A stretch of DNA of 64,000 nt from Kitasatospora sp. NBC_01266 (GTDB lineage Bacteria > Actinomycetota > Actinomycetes > Streptomycetales > Streptomycetaceae). This document shows, piece after piece, positions 52,425-60,317 of the stretch. The notes beneath the pieces were generated by a model. That model saw only the letters and a program-made list of their open reading frames with translations. It made no database searches and was not told the origin of the DNA. Both the position numbers and the translations under genes were made by a program. Every line of letters begins with the position of its first letter. Position 1 is the stretch's first letter. The stretch is taken from NCBI RefSeq assembly GCF_036242395.1, contig NZ_CP108458.1, positions 1,240,001 through 1,304,000 on the forward strand. Direction: 5' to 3'.

Positions 52425-53258
52425 TTACGGGCGCTCGCCGCGCTCGTACATGCCGACGACCTCGTCGGTCGGGCCGTCCATGATCAGCTTGCCGGTCTCG
52501 ATCCAGATGGTCCGCTCGCAGGTGTCCCGGATCGCGTTGTTGTTGTGGCTGACCAGGAAGACCGTACCGGCCTCCTTGCGCAGCTCGCGGATCCGGTCCT
52601 CGCTGCGCCGCTGGAAGGCCTGGTCACCGGTGGACAGCGCCTCGTCGATCAGCAGCACGTCGTGGGTCTTGGCCGCCGCGATGGAGAAGCGCAGCCGGGC
52701 CGCCATGCCGGAGGAGTAGGTCCGCATGGGCAGGTTGATGAACTCGCCCTTCTCGTTGATCCCCGAGAAGTCGACGATGCTCTGGTAGCGCTCCTTCACC
52801 TGGGCCGGGCTCATGCCCATGGCCAGGCAGCCGAGCACCACGTTGCGCTCGCCGGTCAGGTCGTCCATCAGGGCCGCGTTCACACCGAGCAGCGAGGGCT
52901 GGCCGTTGGTGTAGATGCCGCCCTTCTCGGTCGGCAGCAGGCCGGCGATCGCCGACAGCAGGGTCGACTTGCCCGAGCCGTTGGAGCCGATCAGGCCGAC
53001 CGCCTCACCCTTGTAGGCGGTGAAGCTGACGCCGCGCACGGCGTGCACCTCGGTGATGGCGGGCGACTTCTTACGGGAGATCAGCCGGCTCAACGCGGAG
53101 GTGGCGCTGCCCTTGCCGGCGGAGGCGCCGTGCACCTTGTAGACGATGTGCACGTCGTCGACGACGACCGTGGGAACCCGGGTCTTCTGCGCGGCCTCGA
53201 CGGCCCGCCGGTCCCGCTCCTGGCGGTCGGTCTCGGTCTTGGTTGCGACGTCAGCCAC
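52425..53258 (-). CDS. ABC-2 exporter ATPase (TagH/Wzt-like)
   Basis: A 277-residue ABC ATPase of the polysaccharide/teichoic-acid exporter type. Walker A is LIGSNGSGKSTLL, the signature is modified to MRTYSSGMAARLRFS, and Walker B is VLLIDEALSTGD, followed by the switch His in LVSHNNN. The N-terminal extension (KVHGASAGKG to SRLISRKK) is a family feature. It pairs with the overlapping permease (8-base overlap). GTG start at 53258. Confidence 0.92.
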   Translation of the reverse strand: MADVATKTETDRQERDRRAVEAAQKTRVPTVVVDDVHIVYKVHGASAGKGSATSALSRLISRKKSPAITEVHAVRGVSFTAYKGEAVGLIGSNGSGKSTLLSAIAGLLPTEKGGIYTNGQPSLLGVNAALMDDLTGERNVVLGCLAMGMSPAQVKERYQSIVDFSGINEKGEFINLPMRTYSSGMAARLRFSIAAAKTHDVLLIDEALSTGDQAFQRRSEDRIRELRKEAGTVFLVSHNNNAIRDTCERTIWIETGKLIMDGPTDEVVGMYERGERP

Positions 53259-54189
53259 GTCCGTACTCCTCTTCGGCCTTCCAGAAGAACACGTAACCGA
53301 TCACGAAGGCGATGACCGCCCACCCGAGGGCCATGTCCCAGACGTGGGGCGGCAGCTTCTCCGCGTTGCCCCCGTAGTGCTTGCGACTGTAGATGCTGGG
53401 GATCATCGCGTGCCGGAACAGCTCCATGTACACGGAGGCGGGGTTCGCCTGGGCGATCACCTGCACCCAGTGCGGCCACTTGTGCACGCGGTCCGCGATG
53501 CTGTACATCACGCCGGAGAGGTACATCCAGGTGCGCAGGACGAACGGCATCAGCTGGGAGACGTCACTGGTCTTGGCGCCGATCCGGGCCATGATCAGGG
53601 CCAGGCCGGTGTTGAACAGCGACAGCAGGAACATCGCCGGGATCACCTGGAACCAGGTCAGCCCCGGCATCAGGTTGTTGCTCAGCACGATCGCGACCAG
53701 CACGACCATCGAGATCAGCAGCTGCTGGAGCTGGATCACCGTGAAGGCGATCGGCATGCAGGCACGGGGGAAGTGCAGCGCGCGGATCAGCCCGAGGTTG
53801 TACGAGATCGCGCCGGTGCCGGACTGGATCGCGCTCTGGATGAACTGGAAGATGAACACCCCGACGCAGAGCCACGGGATGTACTTCGGCACCGAGTTGC
53901 CGCTCAGGATGACGCCGAACACCAGGTAGAAGACCGCGCAGTTCAGCAGCGGCGTGACAACCTGCCACACCTGGCCCATCTTCGCCGTGGTGTACTGCGC
54001 CACCAGCCGCGCGGTGGCGAACGCGACGATGAAGTGTCGACGCCCCCAGAGCTGCTTGGTGTAGGCGAGAAGGCCCGGGCGACGGCCACTGACCGTCAGG
54101 CCGTACTTATCGGCGAGCTGCTTGGGGGTCAGCCCGGTATCAACACCCCCAGGTAGAGAGAGGTTGATCGGTTCACTCACTGTCGACAC
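53251..54189 (-). CDS. ABC-2 exporter permease (TagG/Wzm-like)
   Basis: A 312-residue ABC-2 membrane protein with about six helices (for example VVTPLLNCAVFYLVFGVILS and LISMVVLVAIVLSNNLM) and an N-terminal cytoplasmic part (LLAYTKQLWGRRHFIV). Such permeases flip lipid-linked polysaccharides or teichoic acids. The start is GTG 54189. With the ATPase it should export the product of the adjacent glycopolymer genes. Confidence 0.92.
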   Translation of the reverse strand: MSTVSEPINLSLPGGVDTGLTPKQLADKYGLTVSGRRPGLLAYTKQLWGRRHFIVAFATARLVAQYTTAKMGQVWQVVTPLLNCAVFYLVFGVILSGNSVPKYIPWLCVGVFIFQFIQSAIQSGTGAISYNLGLIRALHFPRACMPIAFTVIQLQQLLISMVVLVAIVLSNNLMPGLTWFQVIPAMFLLSLFNTGLALIMARIGAKTSDVSQLMPFVLRTWMYLSGVMYSIADRVHKWPHWVQVIAQANPASVYMELFRHAMIPSIYSRKHYGGNAEKLPPHVWDMALGWAVIAFVIGYVFFWKAEEEYGRG

Positions 54190-54317
54190 ATTCGTCCTTC
54201 ACGGGATCGGAAGTCCGGCTGCTGGCCGGGGGGCAGTGGCCGGGCTCTCGACGAGGGGAGAGCCTTACGGATCACGGGGGACCCGGACGGCGGCGTGGTG
54301 TTCGCCGACCGGGATGA

Positions 54318-55268
54318 TCAGATGACCGGCGGTCTGCCCAACCTGGTCAATCGCCATACAGTACGCCATCGCATCGGCCGTCGCTCACCGCACGGTGTGC
54401 GCCGACCTTCCCGGAAACCGCCCCACCAGGCCTTGCGTGCCTCCCGCGGGGGACGGCGGGCCAGGGTGAGCAGAATCCAGGTGCACAGGTAGAGAGGCAC
54501 CAACGGCACCGGAAGGTTCCGTCGGGCCAGCCACACCCGGTTGCGGGCCACGTTGTGGAAGTACGCGGCATGCCGGGCGGGCGAGGTGGTGGGGTGGTGC
54601 AGCACGATGTCCGCCCGGTAGTCGATCGACCACCCGGCATCCAGCGCACGCCACGCGAGGTCGGTCTCCTCGTGGGCGTAGAAGAAGTCGGCGGGCAACT
54701 GCCCGGCCTGCTCGAAGACCGTCGAGCGGACCGCGCTGGCGCCGCCGAGGAAGGTGGTGACCCGTGAGGAGCGCAGCGGGTCGGCGGCGCGCAGCCGCGG
54801 CACGTGCCGGCGCTGGGTCACACCGGTCTCCGGATCGGCGATCCGGAAGCTGACGATGCCCAGGCCCGGGTCGGCGGTGAACGCCTCGCGCAGCAGCCGC
54901 GCCGAGTCGGTCAGCGGCAGCCGGCCGTCGTCGTCCAGGAAGAGCACGGCGTCCACGTCGCGGGCGTTCGGGCCGAAGAGCTCGATGCCCACGTTGCGTC
55001 CGCCCGGGATGCCGAGGTTCTCCGGCAGCTCGACCGTCCGCACTCCGGCGGGCAGCGGCGGCAGCGGGGCGCCGTTGCCGACCACGGCCAGCTCGACGGC
55101 CGGGCCCTGCTGGTCGAGCACCGACTGGATCAGCGCGTTCAGCTCCGCCGGGCGGTTGCCCATGGTGATGATGACCGCGCCGAGCCGGAAGCCGTCGGCC
55201 TGACTGCCGCCGGTGGCGGCGGTGTTGGTGACAGCGGCGGTGTCGGTGGCGGCGGTGGTGTCGCTCAT
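54318..55268 (-). CDS. Family 2 glycosyltransferase
   Basis: A 316-residue GT2 enzyme. The N-terminal FRLGAVIITMGNRPAELNAL starts the GT-A fold; LPENLGIPGGRNVGIELFG and AVLFLDDDGRL carry the nucleotide/metal Asp, and AHEETDLAWRALDAGW holds the acceptor-side base. The C-terminus is basic and may touch the membrane. The N-terminus is Thr/Ala-rich. The ATG at 55268 overlaps the CDP-alcohol transferase stop as ATGA. It probably adds a sugar to the cluster's polyol or lipid product. Confidence 0.9.
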   Translation of the reverse strand: MSDTTAATDTAAVTNTAATGGSQADGFRLGAVIITMGNRPAELNALIQSVLDQQGPAVELAVVGNGAPLPPLPAGVRTVELPENLGIPGGRNVGIELFGPNARDVDAVLFLDDDGRLPLTDSARLLREAFTADPGLGIVSFRIADPETGVTQRRHVPRLRAADPLRSSRVTTFLGGASAVRSTVFEQAGQLPADFFYAHEETDLAWRALDAGWSIDYRADIVLHHPTTSPARHAAYFHNVARNRVWLARRNLPVPLVPLYLCTWILLTLARRPPREARKAWWGGFREGRRTPCGERRPMRWRTVWRLTRLGRPPVI

Positions 55269-56131
55269 CGCAGCCTGCTGGAGAGGACGATGCTGAGCAG
55301 GTGGAGCACGGTCTGGAGCATCGCGATGGCGGCGAGCACCACGACCGCGAGGCGGGTGAAGAAGAGGCCGCCGTGCACCTGGTCGGCGATGCCGGCCGCC
55401 AGGATGAAGAGCGAGGCCTCGACCGCACCGACCAGCCGGTGGAACTTGAGGAAGGAGGCCGCCCGGCGGGCCTTGGCCACCCCGGAGGAGCGCGGCACCG
55501 CGGCGCTGTCCTCGACCGCGGTCAGCCCGCTGCGGGCCCGCGCCACGTCGACCAGGTCGGTCTCCGACTTGATCAGGATCGCGCCGAGCGCCGCCAGGGT
55601 GCCGAGGAAGGCCCACTCCCAGTGCGACCCGCTGCCGTTGCGGTGGAGGAGGTCGGCGCCGCGCAGGCCGAGCCCGGTGAGCAGCGCGGCCTCCGACATG
55701 TAGTGGCCGACCCGGTCCAGGTAGACGCCGGTCAGCGAGGTCTGCCGGCGCCAGCGGGCCACCTCGCCGTCCACGCAGTCCAGCAGCAGGTAGACCTGGA
55801 TCAGCAGCGCGCCGACGATCGCACCGGCGATGCCCGGGATGAGCAGCCCGGCACCGGCCAGGACTCCCGTGAACATCATCAGGTAGGTCAGACCGTTGGG
55901 CGTGATCGCCGTGAACGTCGACAGGATCCGGGTGATCCGCAGCGAGATGCTGCGCATGTAGAGCCGACCCGCCCAGTGCTCGGCGCTACGGCGCTGGAGC
56001 ATGCCCGCCGGGTGGATGACGGCGCGCAGCTCCTCGATCGAGGGGCGAACCGTGAGGTCGACCGGCGGCCGCTCGGCGGCACCGGGGCGGGCGACCGGGG
56101 GGCTGGACTCAGCTGTTGACGGCTTGGACAT
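55265..56131 (-). CDS. CDP-alcohol phosphatidyltransferase-family enzyme
   Basis: A 288-residue membrane enzyme. The family motif DxxDGxxAR...GxxxDxxxD reads LLDCVDGEVARWRRQTSLTG then VYLDRVGHY: the first three Asp are kept, but the fourth position is His (DRVGH). Several helices follow. It should transfer a polyol phosphate from a CDP-polyol to a lipid or glycan acceptor; the last-position change may alter acceptor use. The start ATG 56131 overlaps the dehydrogenase gene by 23 bases; an earlier start at 56182 is possible. Confidence 0.87.
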   Translation of the reverse strand: MSKPSTAESSPPVARPGAAERPPVDLTVRPSIEELRAVIHPAGMLQRRSAEHWAGRLYMRSISLRITRILSTFTAITPNGLTYLMMFTGVLAGAGLLIPGIAGAIVGALLIQVYLLLDCVDGEVARWRRQTSLTGVYLDRVGHYMSEAALLTGLGLRGADLLHRNGSGSHWEWAFLGTLAALGAILIKSETDLVDVARARSGLTAVEDSAAVPRSSGVAKARRAASFLKFHRLVGAVEASLFILAAGIADQVHGGLFFTRLAVVVLAAIAMLQTVLHLLSIVLSSRLR

Positions 56132-57170
56132 AGTCGGCGTACGCGTCCCTGATCGCAGATGGGGAGAGGTCGAGGTGCTCAAGAATGGTGAAGCGGCCCG
56201 GCCGGGTATTCGGAGCGTAGTGCACCGCTTCGGTGAACTCCGCCTCGGTGAAACCGATCTGATCGGCGGTCACCGGCAGCCCGTGGGCCCGCAGGCGTTC
56301 GACGATCAGCCCGGTCAGTTCCCGCTCGCCCCGCAGGAAGCTCGCGAAGGCGGCCCCGAGGCCGACCTGCTCGCCGTGCTGGGCCGAGCGCTTGGGATGC
56401 AGCACGTCCAAGGCATGCGAGATCTCGTGGCAGGCGCCCGACGAGGGCCGGGTGCTGCCTGCGATGCTCATCGCGATGCCGGACAGTACCAGTGCTTCCG
56501 AGAGCGCGGTAAGGAGGTCCGGGTCCTCCAGCACGCCCGGGTGCCGCAGCAGGCTCTCGCCCGCCGAACGGGCCATCGCCACCGCGAGTCCGTCCACCTT
56601 CTCGCCCGTGACGCGCTGGGAGAGTTCCCAGTCGGCACAGGCCGAGATGTTGGAGAGGACGTCACCGACGCCGGACGCCACGAAGCGCTGCGGGGCCTGC
56701 CGGATCACGTCCAGGTCGACCACGACGCCGATCGGTCCCGGCACCCCGTAGGAGCCGCGTCCGGCGTCGTTGTCCAGCGTCGAGACGGGAGAGCAGATGC
56801 CGTCGTGCGCCAGGTTGGTGGCGACGGCGACCACGGGCAGCCCGACCCGCGCGGCGGCGTACTTGGCGGCGTCGATGATCTTACCGCCGCCCAGACCCAC
56901 CAGGACGTCGTAGTGGCCGCCGCGGACCTCGTCCGCCAGCCGCACCGCGCCGTCCAGCGTGCCGTCGGCCGCCTCGAACCAGTCGGCGTTCGGCAGCAGC
57001 GGCCGCAGGCGCTCGCGCAGCCGGGCTCCCGAGCCGTTGCTGATCGCCATCGCGACCCGGCCGCCGGTCGACAGCCGCTGGTCGGCCAGGATGCCGGCCA
57101 GCGAGTCCAGTGCGCCCGGCCGGATCTCGACGAAGAGCGGGGAGGGGATCAGCCGGGTCAGTACTGGCAC
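56109..57170 (-). CDS. Glycerol-1-phosphate dehydrogenase-like enzyme
   Basis: A 353-residue iron/zinc-type alcohol dehydrogenase of the glycerol-1-phosphate dehydrogenase (AraM/EgsA) group. Cofactor motif: LVGLGGGKIIDAAKYAA; metal ligands: ATNLAHDGICSPVS, GACHEISHALDVLHPK and SAQHGEQVGLG. It should make a polyol phosphate, possibly sn-glycerol-1-phosphate, from a keto-phosphate. It overlaps the nucleotidyltransferase by 13 bases. The exact substrate cannot be decided. Confidence 0.88.
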   Translation of the reverse strand: MPVLTRLIPSPLFVEIRPGALDSLAGILADQRLSTGGRVAMAISNGSGARLRERLRPLLPNADWFEAADGTLDGAVRLADEVRGGHYDVLVGLGGGKIIDAAKYAAARVGLPVVAVATNLAHDGICSPVSTLDNDAGRGSYGVPGPIGVVVDLDVIRQAPQRFVASGVGDVLSNISACADWELSQRVTGEKVDGLAVAMARSAGESLLRHPGVLEDPDLLTALSEALVLSGIAMSIAGSTRPSSGACHEISHALDVLHPKRSAQHGEQVGLGAAFASFLRGERELTGLIVERLRAHGLPVTADQIGFTEAEFTEAVHYAPNTRPGRFTILEHLDLSPSAIRDAYADYVQAVNS

Positions 57171-57913
57171 GCGATCTCCCGGGCCTTCGCCAGGTCGGCG
57201 TGGTTGTCGACCTCGACCCAGGAGACCTCGCCGATCGGCTGGACGTCGATCCGGAAGCCGTTGTCGACCAGCTCCTGGTAGCCGTCCTCGTAGTAGAGCT
57301 GCGGGTCGCGCTCGTAGGTGGTGCGCAGCGCCTCGGCCAGGTCGGCGGCGGCGGACGGGTTGATCACCGTGACGCCGATGTACTCACCGGTCGCGTCGAG
57401 CGGCTCCATCAGCTTGGTGATCCTTTGCATGCCCTTGACCGGGTCGACGACGACCTTCATCTCCTCGTCGGCCAGCTGCTTCACGGTGTCCAGCGCGAGC
57501 AGGATGCCCGGCGCCCGACCCTCGGCGATCAAGCGGTCGTTGCCGTCCAGCATGGTGCGCTGGACCGAGGCCGGGTGCACGGTGTCGCCGTTGGCCAGCA
57601 GCAGGCCCTCGCTGAACAGGTCGCGGGCGCACCAGAGCGAGTAGGCGTTGTTCCACTCCTCGGCCTTGTCGTTCTCGACCAGGGTGAGCTTGACGCCGTA
57701 CTTCTGCTCCAGGGCCTCCTGGCGCTCGTACACGGCGTCCTTGCGGTACCCCACGACGATGGCGGCCTCGCGCAGGCCCACCTCGGCGAAGTTGCCGAGC
57801 GTGAGGTCGAGCACGGTCTTCTCGCCATCCACCGGCACCAGCGCCTTGGGGAGCGTGTCGGTGTACGGGCGGAGCCGGCGGCCGGCTCCGGCCGCGAGAA
57901 CGAGGCCGATCAT
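57158..57913 (-). CDS. Nucleotidyltransferase (CTP:polyol-phosphate type)
   Basis: A 251-residue NTP-transferase. The N-terminal MIGLVLAAGAGRRLRPYTDT is the nucleotide loop, with LPKALVPVDGEKTVLDL following. LLLANGDTVHP holds the metal Asp, and the C-terminal EVDNHADLAKA is typical. It probably makes the CDP-polyol used by the neighbouring CDP-alcohol transferase. First gene of the cluster; two 22-base repeats lie upstream. Confidence 0.88.
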   Translation of the reverse strand: MIGLVLAAGAGRRLRPYTDTLPKALVPVDGEKTVLDLTLGNFAEVGLREAAIVVGYRKDAVYERQEALEQKYGVKLTLVENDKAEEWNNAYSLWCARDLFSEGLLLANGDTVHPASVQRTMLDGNDRLIAEGRAPGILLALDTVKQLADEEMKVVVDPVKGMQRITKLMEPLDATGEYIGVTVINPSAAADLAEALRTTYERDPQLYYEDGYQELVDNGFRIDVQPIGEVSWVEVDNHADLAKAREIACQY

Positions 57914-57944
57914 GCGGGGTCTCCTGTGCTCGTCTGTGCTCGTC

Positions 57945-57994
57945 AGTACTCGTCGCCGGGTGCGCGAGTACTCGTCACCGGGTGCGCGAGTACT
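57945..57994 (-). repeat. Tandem 22-base repeats with AGTACT palindromes
   Basis: Two adjacent 22-base units (57945-57966 and 57967-57988, one mismatch) are followed by a third AGTACT (57989-57994). Each unit starts with the palindrome AGTACT. They lie 32-81 bases upstream of the nucleotidyltransferase start, on its promoter side, and look like a regulator-binding array. Confidence 0.6.
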
Positions 57995-58571
57995 GACTGC
58001 CCTGGGGTTCCCCTGTACCGACCCGCGGGTCGCGCACGTTTCACGAGGTCAGGGCACCGGCGCGCAGTCCGCGCCCGCACCCGCACCCGTACCTGCCCGC
58101 CCAACGGGACGACTCCCCGGTCCCGCCGCTCGGCGGTGCACCGTGTCGTATGTGATGGTAGGCGACCGGCGCGACCTGCTCGAACGCTGCCCCACGCTAC
58201 GGCGCGGGTCGGACGGGGCCGCCGGGCCGGGCGGTGAGGAGGTCGTGGCGAGGACGTGGCGGGGGCATGGCGGAGGCATGGCTGGGGCATGGCGAAGGGG
58301 CGGCTGGGGTGCGGCGGAGGCGTGGCTGGGGCGTGGCTGGGCCGCGACCGCGATGTGTTAAACAGGTGATTGATTCTGGCCGCTGAACTGCACACGTGTA
58401 CGTTTCCAGGGCGCTCGGCAGCCTGTTCGCGCCGGTGTTCCCGGGGCTGGTGCGTCGAATCGGTCCCAGCGCCCCGGCCATGCGGCAGACTGGCAACCGA
58501 CGCTCTCCGTACGCCACACAGCACCACCCGCGACGGAGGCGTGCTGCCGTCCGCTGGACCGGGGGGGCTTT
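57995..58571. other. Gene-free region with 23-base direct repeat
   Basis: No convincing gene is seen. A 23-base direct repeat occurs at 58271-58293 and 58315-58337 with 2 mismatches (A to G), within GGCTGGGGC-rich sequence. The plus-strand frame reaching the isomerase gene runs through this region but has no family similarity before 58625. Confidence 0.5.
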
Positions 58572-58590
58572 CCCGGGTGCTACACCCGGG
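58572..58590 (+). promoter_or_regulatory. Hairpin in idi leader
   Basis: CCCGGGTG (58572-58579) pairs exactly with CACCCGGG (58583-58590) around CTA, 35 bases upstream of the idi start. It may regulate translation or transcript stability, or end upstream transcription. Confidence 0.4.
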
Positions 58591-58624
58591 TGGCGGCGCC
58601 GGTCCCCGTGCCGAAAGAGGCGCT

Positions 58625-59233
58625 ATGTCCGAGAGTCGATCGACCAGCCTTGCCGCCGAGCCGGCCGCCGCTCCCGCCACTGGTACGTCCGGATCCGCCG
58701 AGATCCTGCTGGAGCTGGTGGACGACTCGGGCGTGACCATCGGCACCGCCGAGAAGCTCTGGGCGCACCAGGAGCCGGGCCATCTGCACCGGGCCTTCTC
58801 GGTCTTCCTCTTCGACCAGCAGGGCCGCCTGCTGCTGCAGCGCCGGGCGCTCGGCAAGTACCACTCGCCCGGCGTCTGGTCCAACACCTGCTGCGGCCAC
58901 CCCTACCCCGACGAGGCGCCGTTCGTGGCCGCCGCCCGGCGCACCGCCGAGGAGCTGGGCGCGGCCCCCAGCCTGCTCTGCGCCGCCGGGACCGTGCGCT
59001 ACGACCTGCCCGACGAGGCATCCGGGCTGATCGAGCGGGAGTGGAACCACCTCTTCGTCGGCCTGATGACGGACGAGCTGCGGCCCGACCCGGAGGAGGT
59101 CGAGGACACCCGTTTCGTGACCGCCCGCGAGCTGAAGGAACTTCAGGCCGAGAAGCCGTTCTCCGTCTGGTTCACCACGGTGTTCGAGGCGGCGCTGCCC
59201 GGGATCCGGGAGATCGCGGGCCGGGACTGGTAG
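58625..59233 (+). CDS. idi: Isopentenyl-diphosphate delta-isomerase, type I
   Basis: A 202-residue Nudix-fold isomerase that interconverts IPP and DMAPP. The catalytic Cys is in WSNTCCGHPYPDE (Cys90) and the catalytic Glu in IEREWNHLF (Glu139). The Nudix-like AARRTAEELGA helix is present. It probably balances precursors for the nearby hopanoid and terpene enzymes. ATG 58625 has a GAGG site. Its 3' end overlaps the convergent ATP-binding gene by 91 bases. Confidence 0.93.
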   Translation: MSESRSTSLAAEPAAAPATGTSGSAEILLELVDDSGVTIGTAEKLWAHQEPGHLHRAFSVFLFDQQGRLLLQRRALGKYHSPGVWSNTCCGHPYPDEAPFVAAARRTAEELGAAPSLLCAAGTVRYDLPDEASGLIEREWNHLFVGLMTDELRPDPEEVEDTRFVTARELKELQAEKPFSVWFTTVFEAALPGIREIAGRDW

Positions 59234-59916
59234 TCCTGCGGAACGGGGGCGGCTGCGGGGGCAGGGCCGGGCAGCGGTAGTGAGGCCCAGATCACCTTGC
59301 CGCCGTCCCCGGTCCGCTCCACGTCGCAGGAGCCGCCCGCCGCCAGCGCGATGCTCTTCACCAGCATCAGTCCGCGCCCGCCGGTCTGCTCCGTGTCGCT
59401 CTGCACCGCCTTGGGCCGGTGCGGGTGCCCGTCCTCCACCGCCACCCGCACCTGCCCGCCGCCGATCGTCAGCTCGGTGGTCACCCGCGGCGAGAGCACG
59501 GCCGCGTGCGTCACGGCGTTGGTGACCAGCTCGGAGACGATCAGCAGCAGCCCGTCGGTCAGGTCCTCGTACCGCTCCCCCAGCAGCCCCCGGTCCCGCA
59601 GCAGATCACGCACCACATGCCGCACCCGCGGCACCGAGCACTCCTGAGCGCCCGCGACGATCCGCCACAGCCCCTCGCCGGCCGGCTCCACTTCGACACC
59701 CTCAACGGCGATCTGTGCCCGCTGCCACTGCGACGACTGCTGCGGTTGCCGCTTCTGCAGCACCGTCGGCGTCGTCGCACTCGTCCGCTCCACGTCCTGC
59801 CACCCTTCGTCCGGGCCTCGGGAGGCGTCGCCGGCACCGGCCGACTCCGGCCGACCATCCGGGAACGGGGCGTTCCGTTCAGGGCTCCCCTTCACTTCCG
59901 AGGCTAGGAGAGCCAC
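59143..59916 (-). CDS. RsbW-like ATP-binding regulatory protein (HATPase_c)
   Basis: A 257-residue protein with an anti-sigma/serine-kinase-type HATPase domain. N-box: LIVSELVTNAVTHAAV; G-boxes: VAVEDGHPHRPK and TGGRGLMLVKSIA. The N-terminal 60 residues and C-terminal 40 residues are low-complexity. Streptomyces carry many such proteins, each tied to a sigma or anti-anti-sigma partner; none is visible here. The start is GTG 59916 with GGGGAG upstream. Confidence 0.87.
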   Translation of the reverse strand: MALLASEVKGSPERNAPFPDGRPESAGAGDASRGPDEGWQDVERTSATTPTVLQKRQPQQSSQWQRAQIAVEGVEVEPAGEGLWRIVAGAQECSVPRVRHVVRDLLRDRGLLGERYEDLTDGLLLIVSELVTNAVTHAAVLSPRVTTELTIGGGQVRVAVEDGHPHRPKAVQSDTEQTGGRGLMLVKSIALAAGGSCDVERTGDGGKVIWASLPLPGPAPAAAPVPQDYQSRPAISRIPGSAASNTVVNQTENGFSA

Positions 59917-60232
59917 CGGACTCCCCGTGCCCGGTCGAGGAACTTGCCCCCGCCAGACCGTTTCCGACCGACCATGACCACTTCAGCCCACTCCTGACCA
60001 CCTTTCCCCGGGCCGCCGGCGCAGGACCGTTCATCCTGCCGCCCGTTCGGCACGGTTCGCCCGCATCGCGGCTGCCGGGTGCACCGCCCCGGCGGTCCGC
60101 CCGACCGCTCGCCCCGGAGTCCGTCAGCGGGCGAGAGCGCAGGTGAAAGGGTGTGAGGAGCACTCCGAAAGCCTGATAGTGTTCTCTCTGTCGCCGCGGG
60201 GACAGCACGAAAAACCCCGAGGCACACACCCT
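59917..60232. other. Gene-free region before tRNA-Leu
   Basis: No convincing gene is seen in this 316-base stretch. It separates the ATP-binding gene, transcribed leftward, from the tRNA-Leu gene, transcribed rightward, and should hold both promoters. No clear -35/-10 pair is recognised. Confidence 0.4.
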
Positions 60233-60317
60233 GTCCGGGTGGCGGAATGGCAGACGCGCTAGCTTGAGGTGCTAGTGCCCTTTATCGGGCGTGGGGGTTC
60301 AAGTCCCCCCTCGGACA
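60233..60317 (+). tRNA. tRNA-Leu (anticodon GAG)
   Basis: The 7-bp acceptor stem GTCCGGG pairs with CTCGGAC (60310-60316, one G-T). The anticodon arm is CTAGC TTGAGGT GCTAG with anticodon GAG. A long variable arm (GTGCCCTTTATCGGGC) marks it as type II, and the T arm is GGGGGTTCAAGTCCCCC. The discriminator A is at 60317; CCA is not encoded. It reads CTC leucine codons. A serine recombinase gene runs into it antisense. Confidence 0.95.

Noticed and set aside
57943..58887. Minus-strand frame across the 23-base repeat and idi start
   Set aside because: Low-complexity Pro/His/Arg repeats; overlaps idi antisense; no support.
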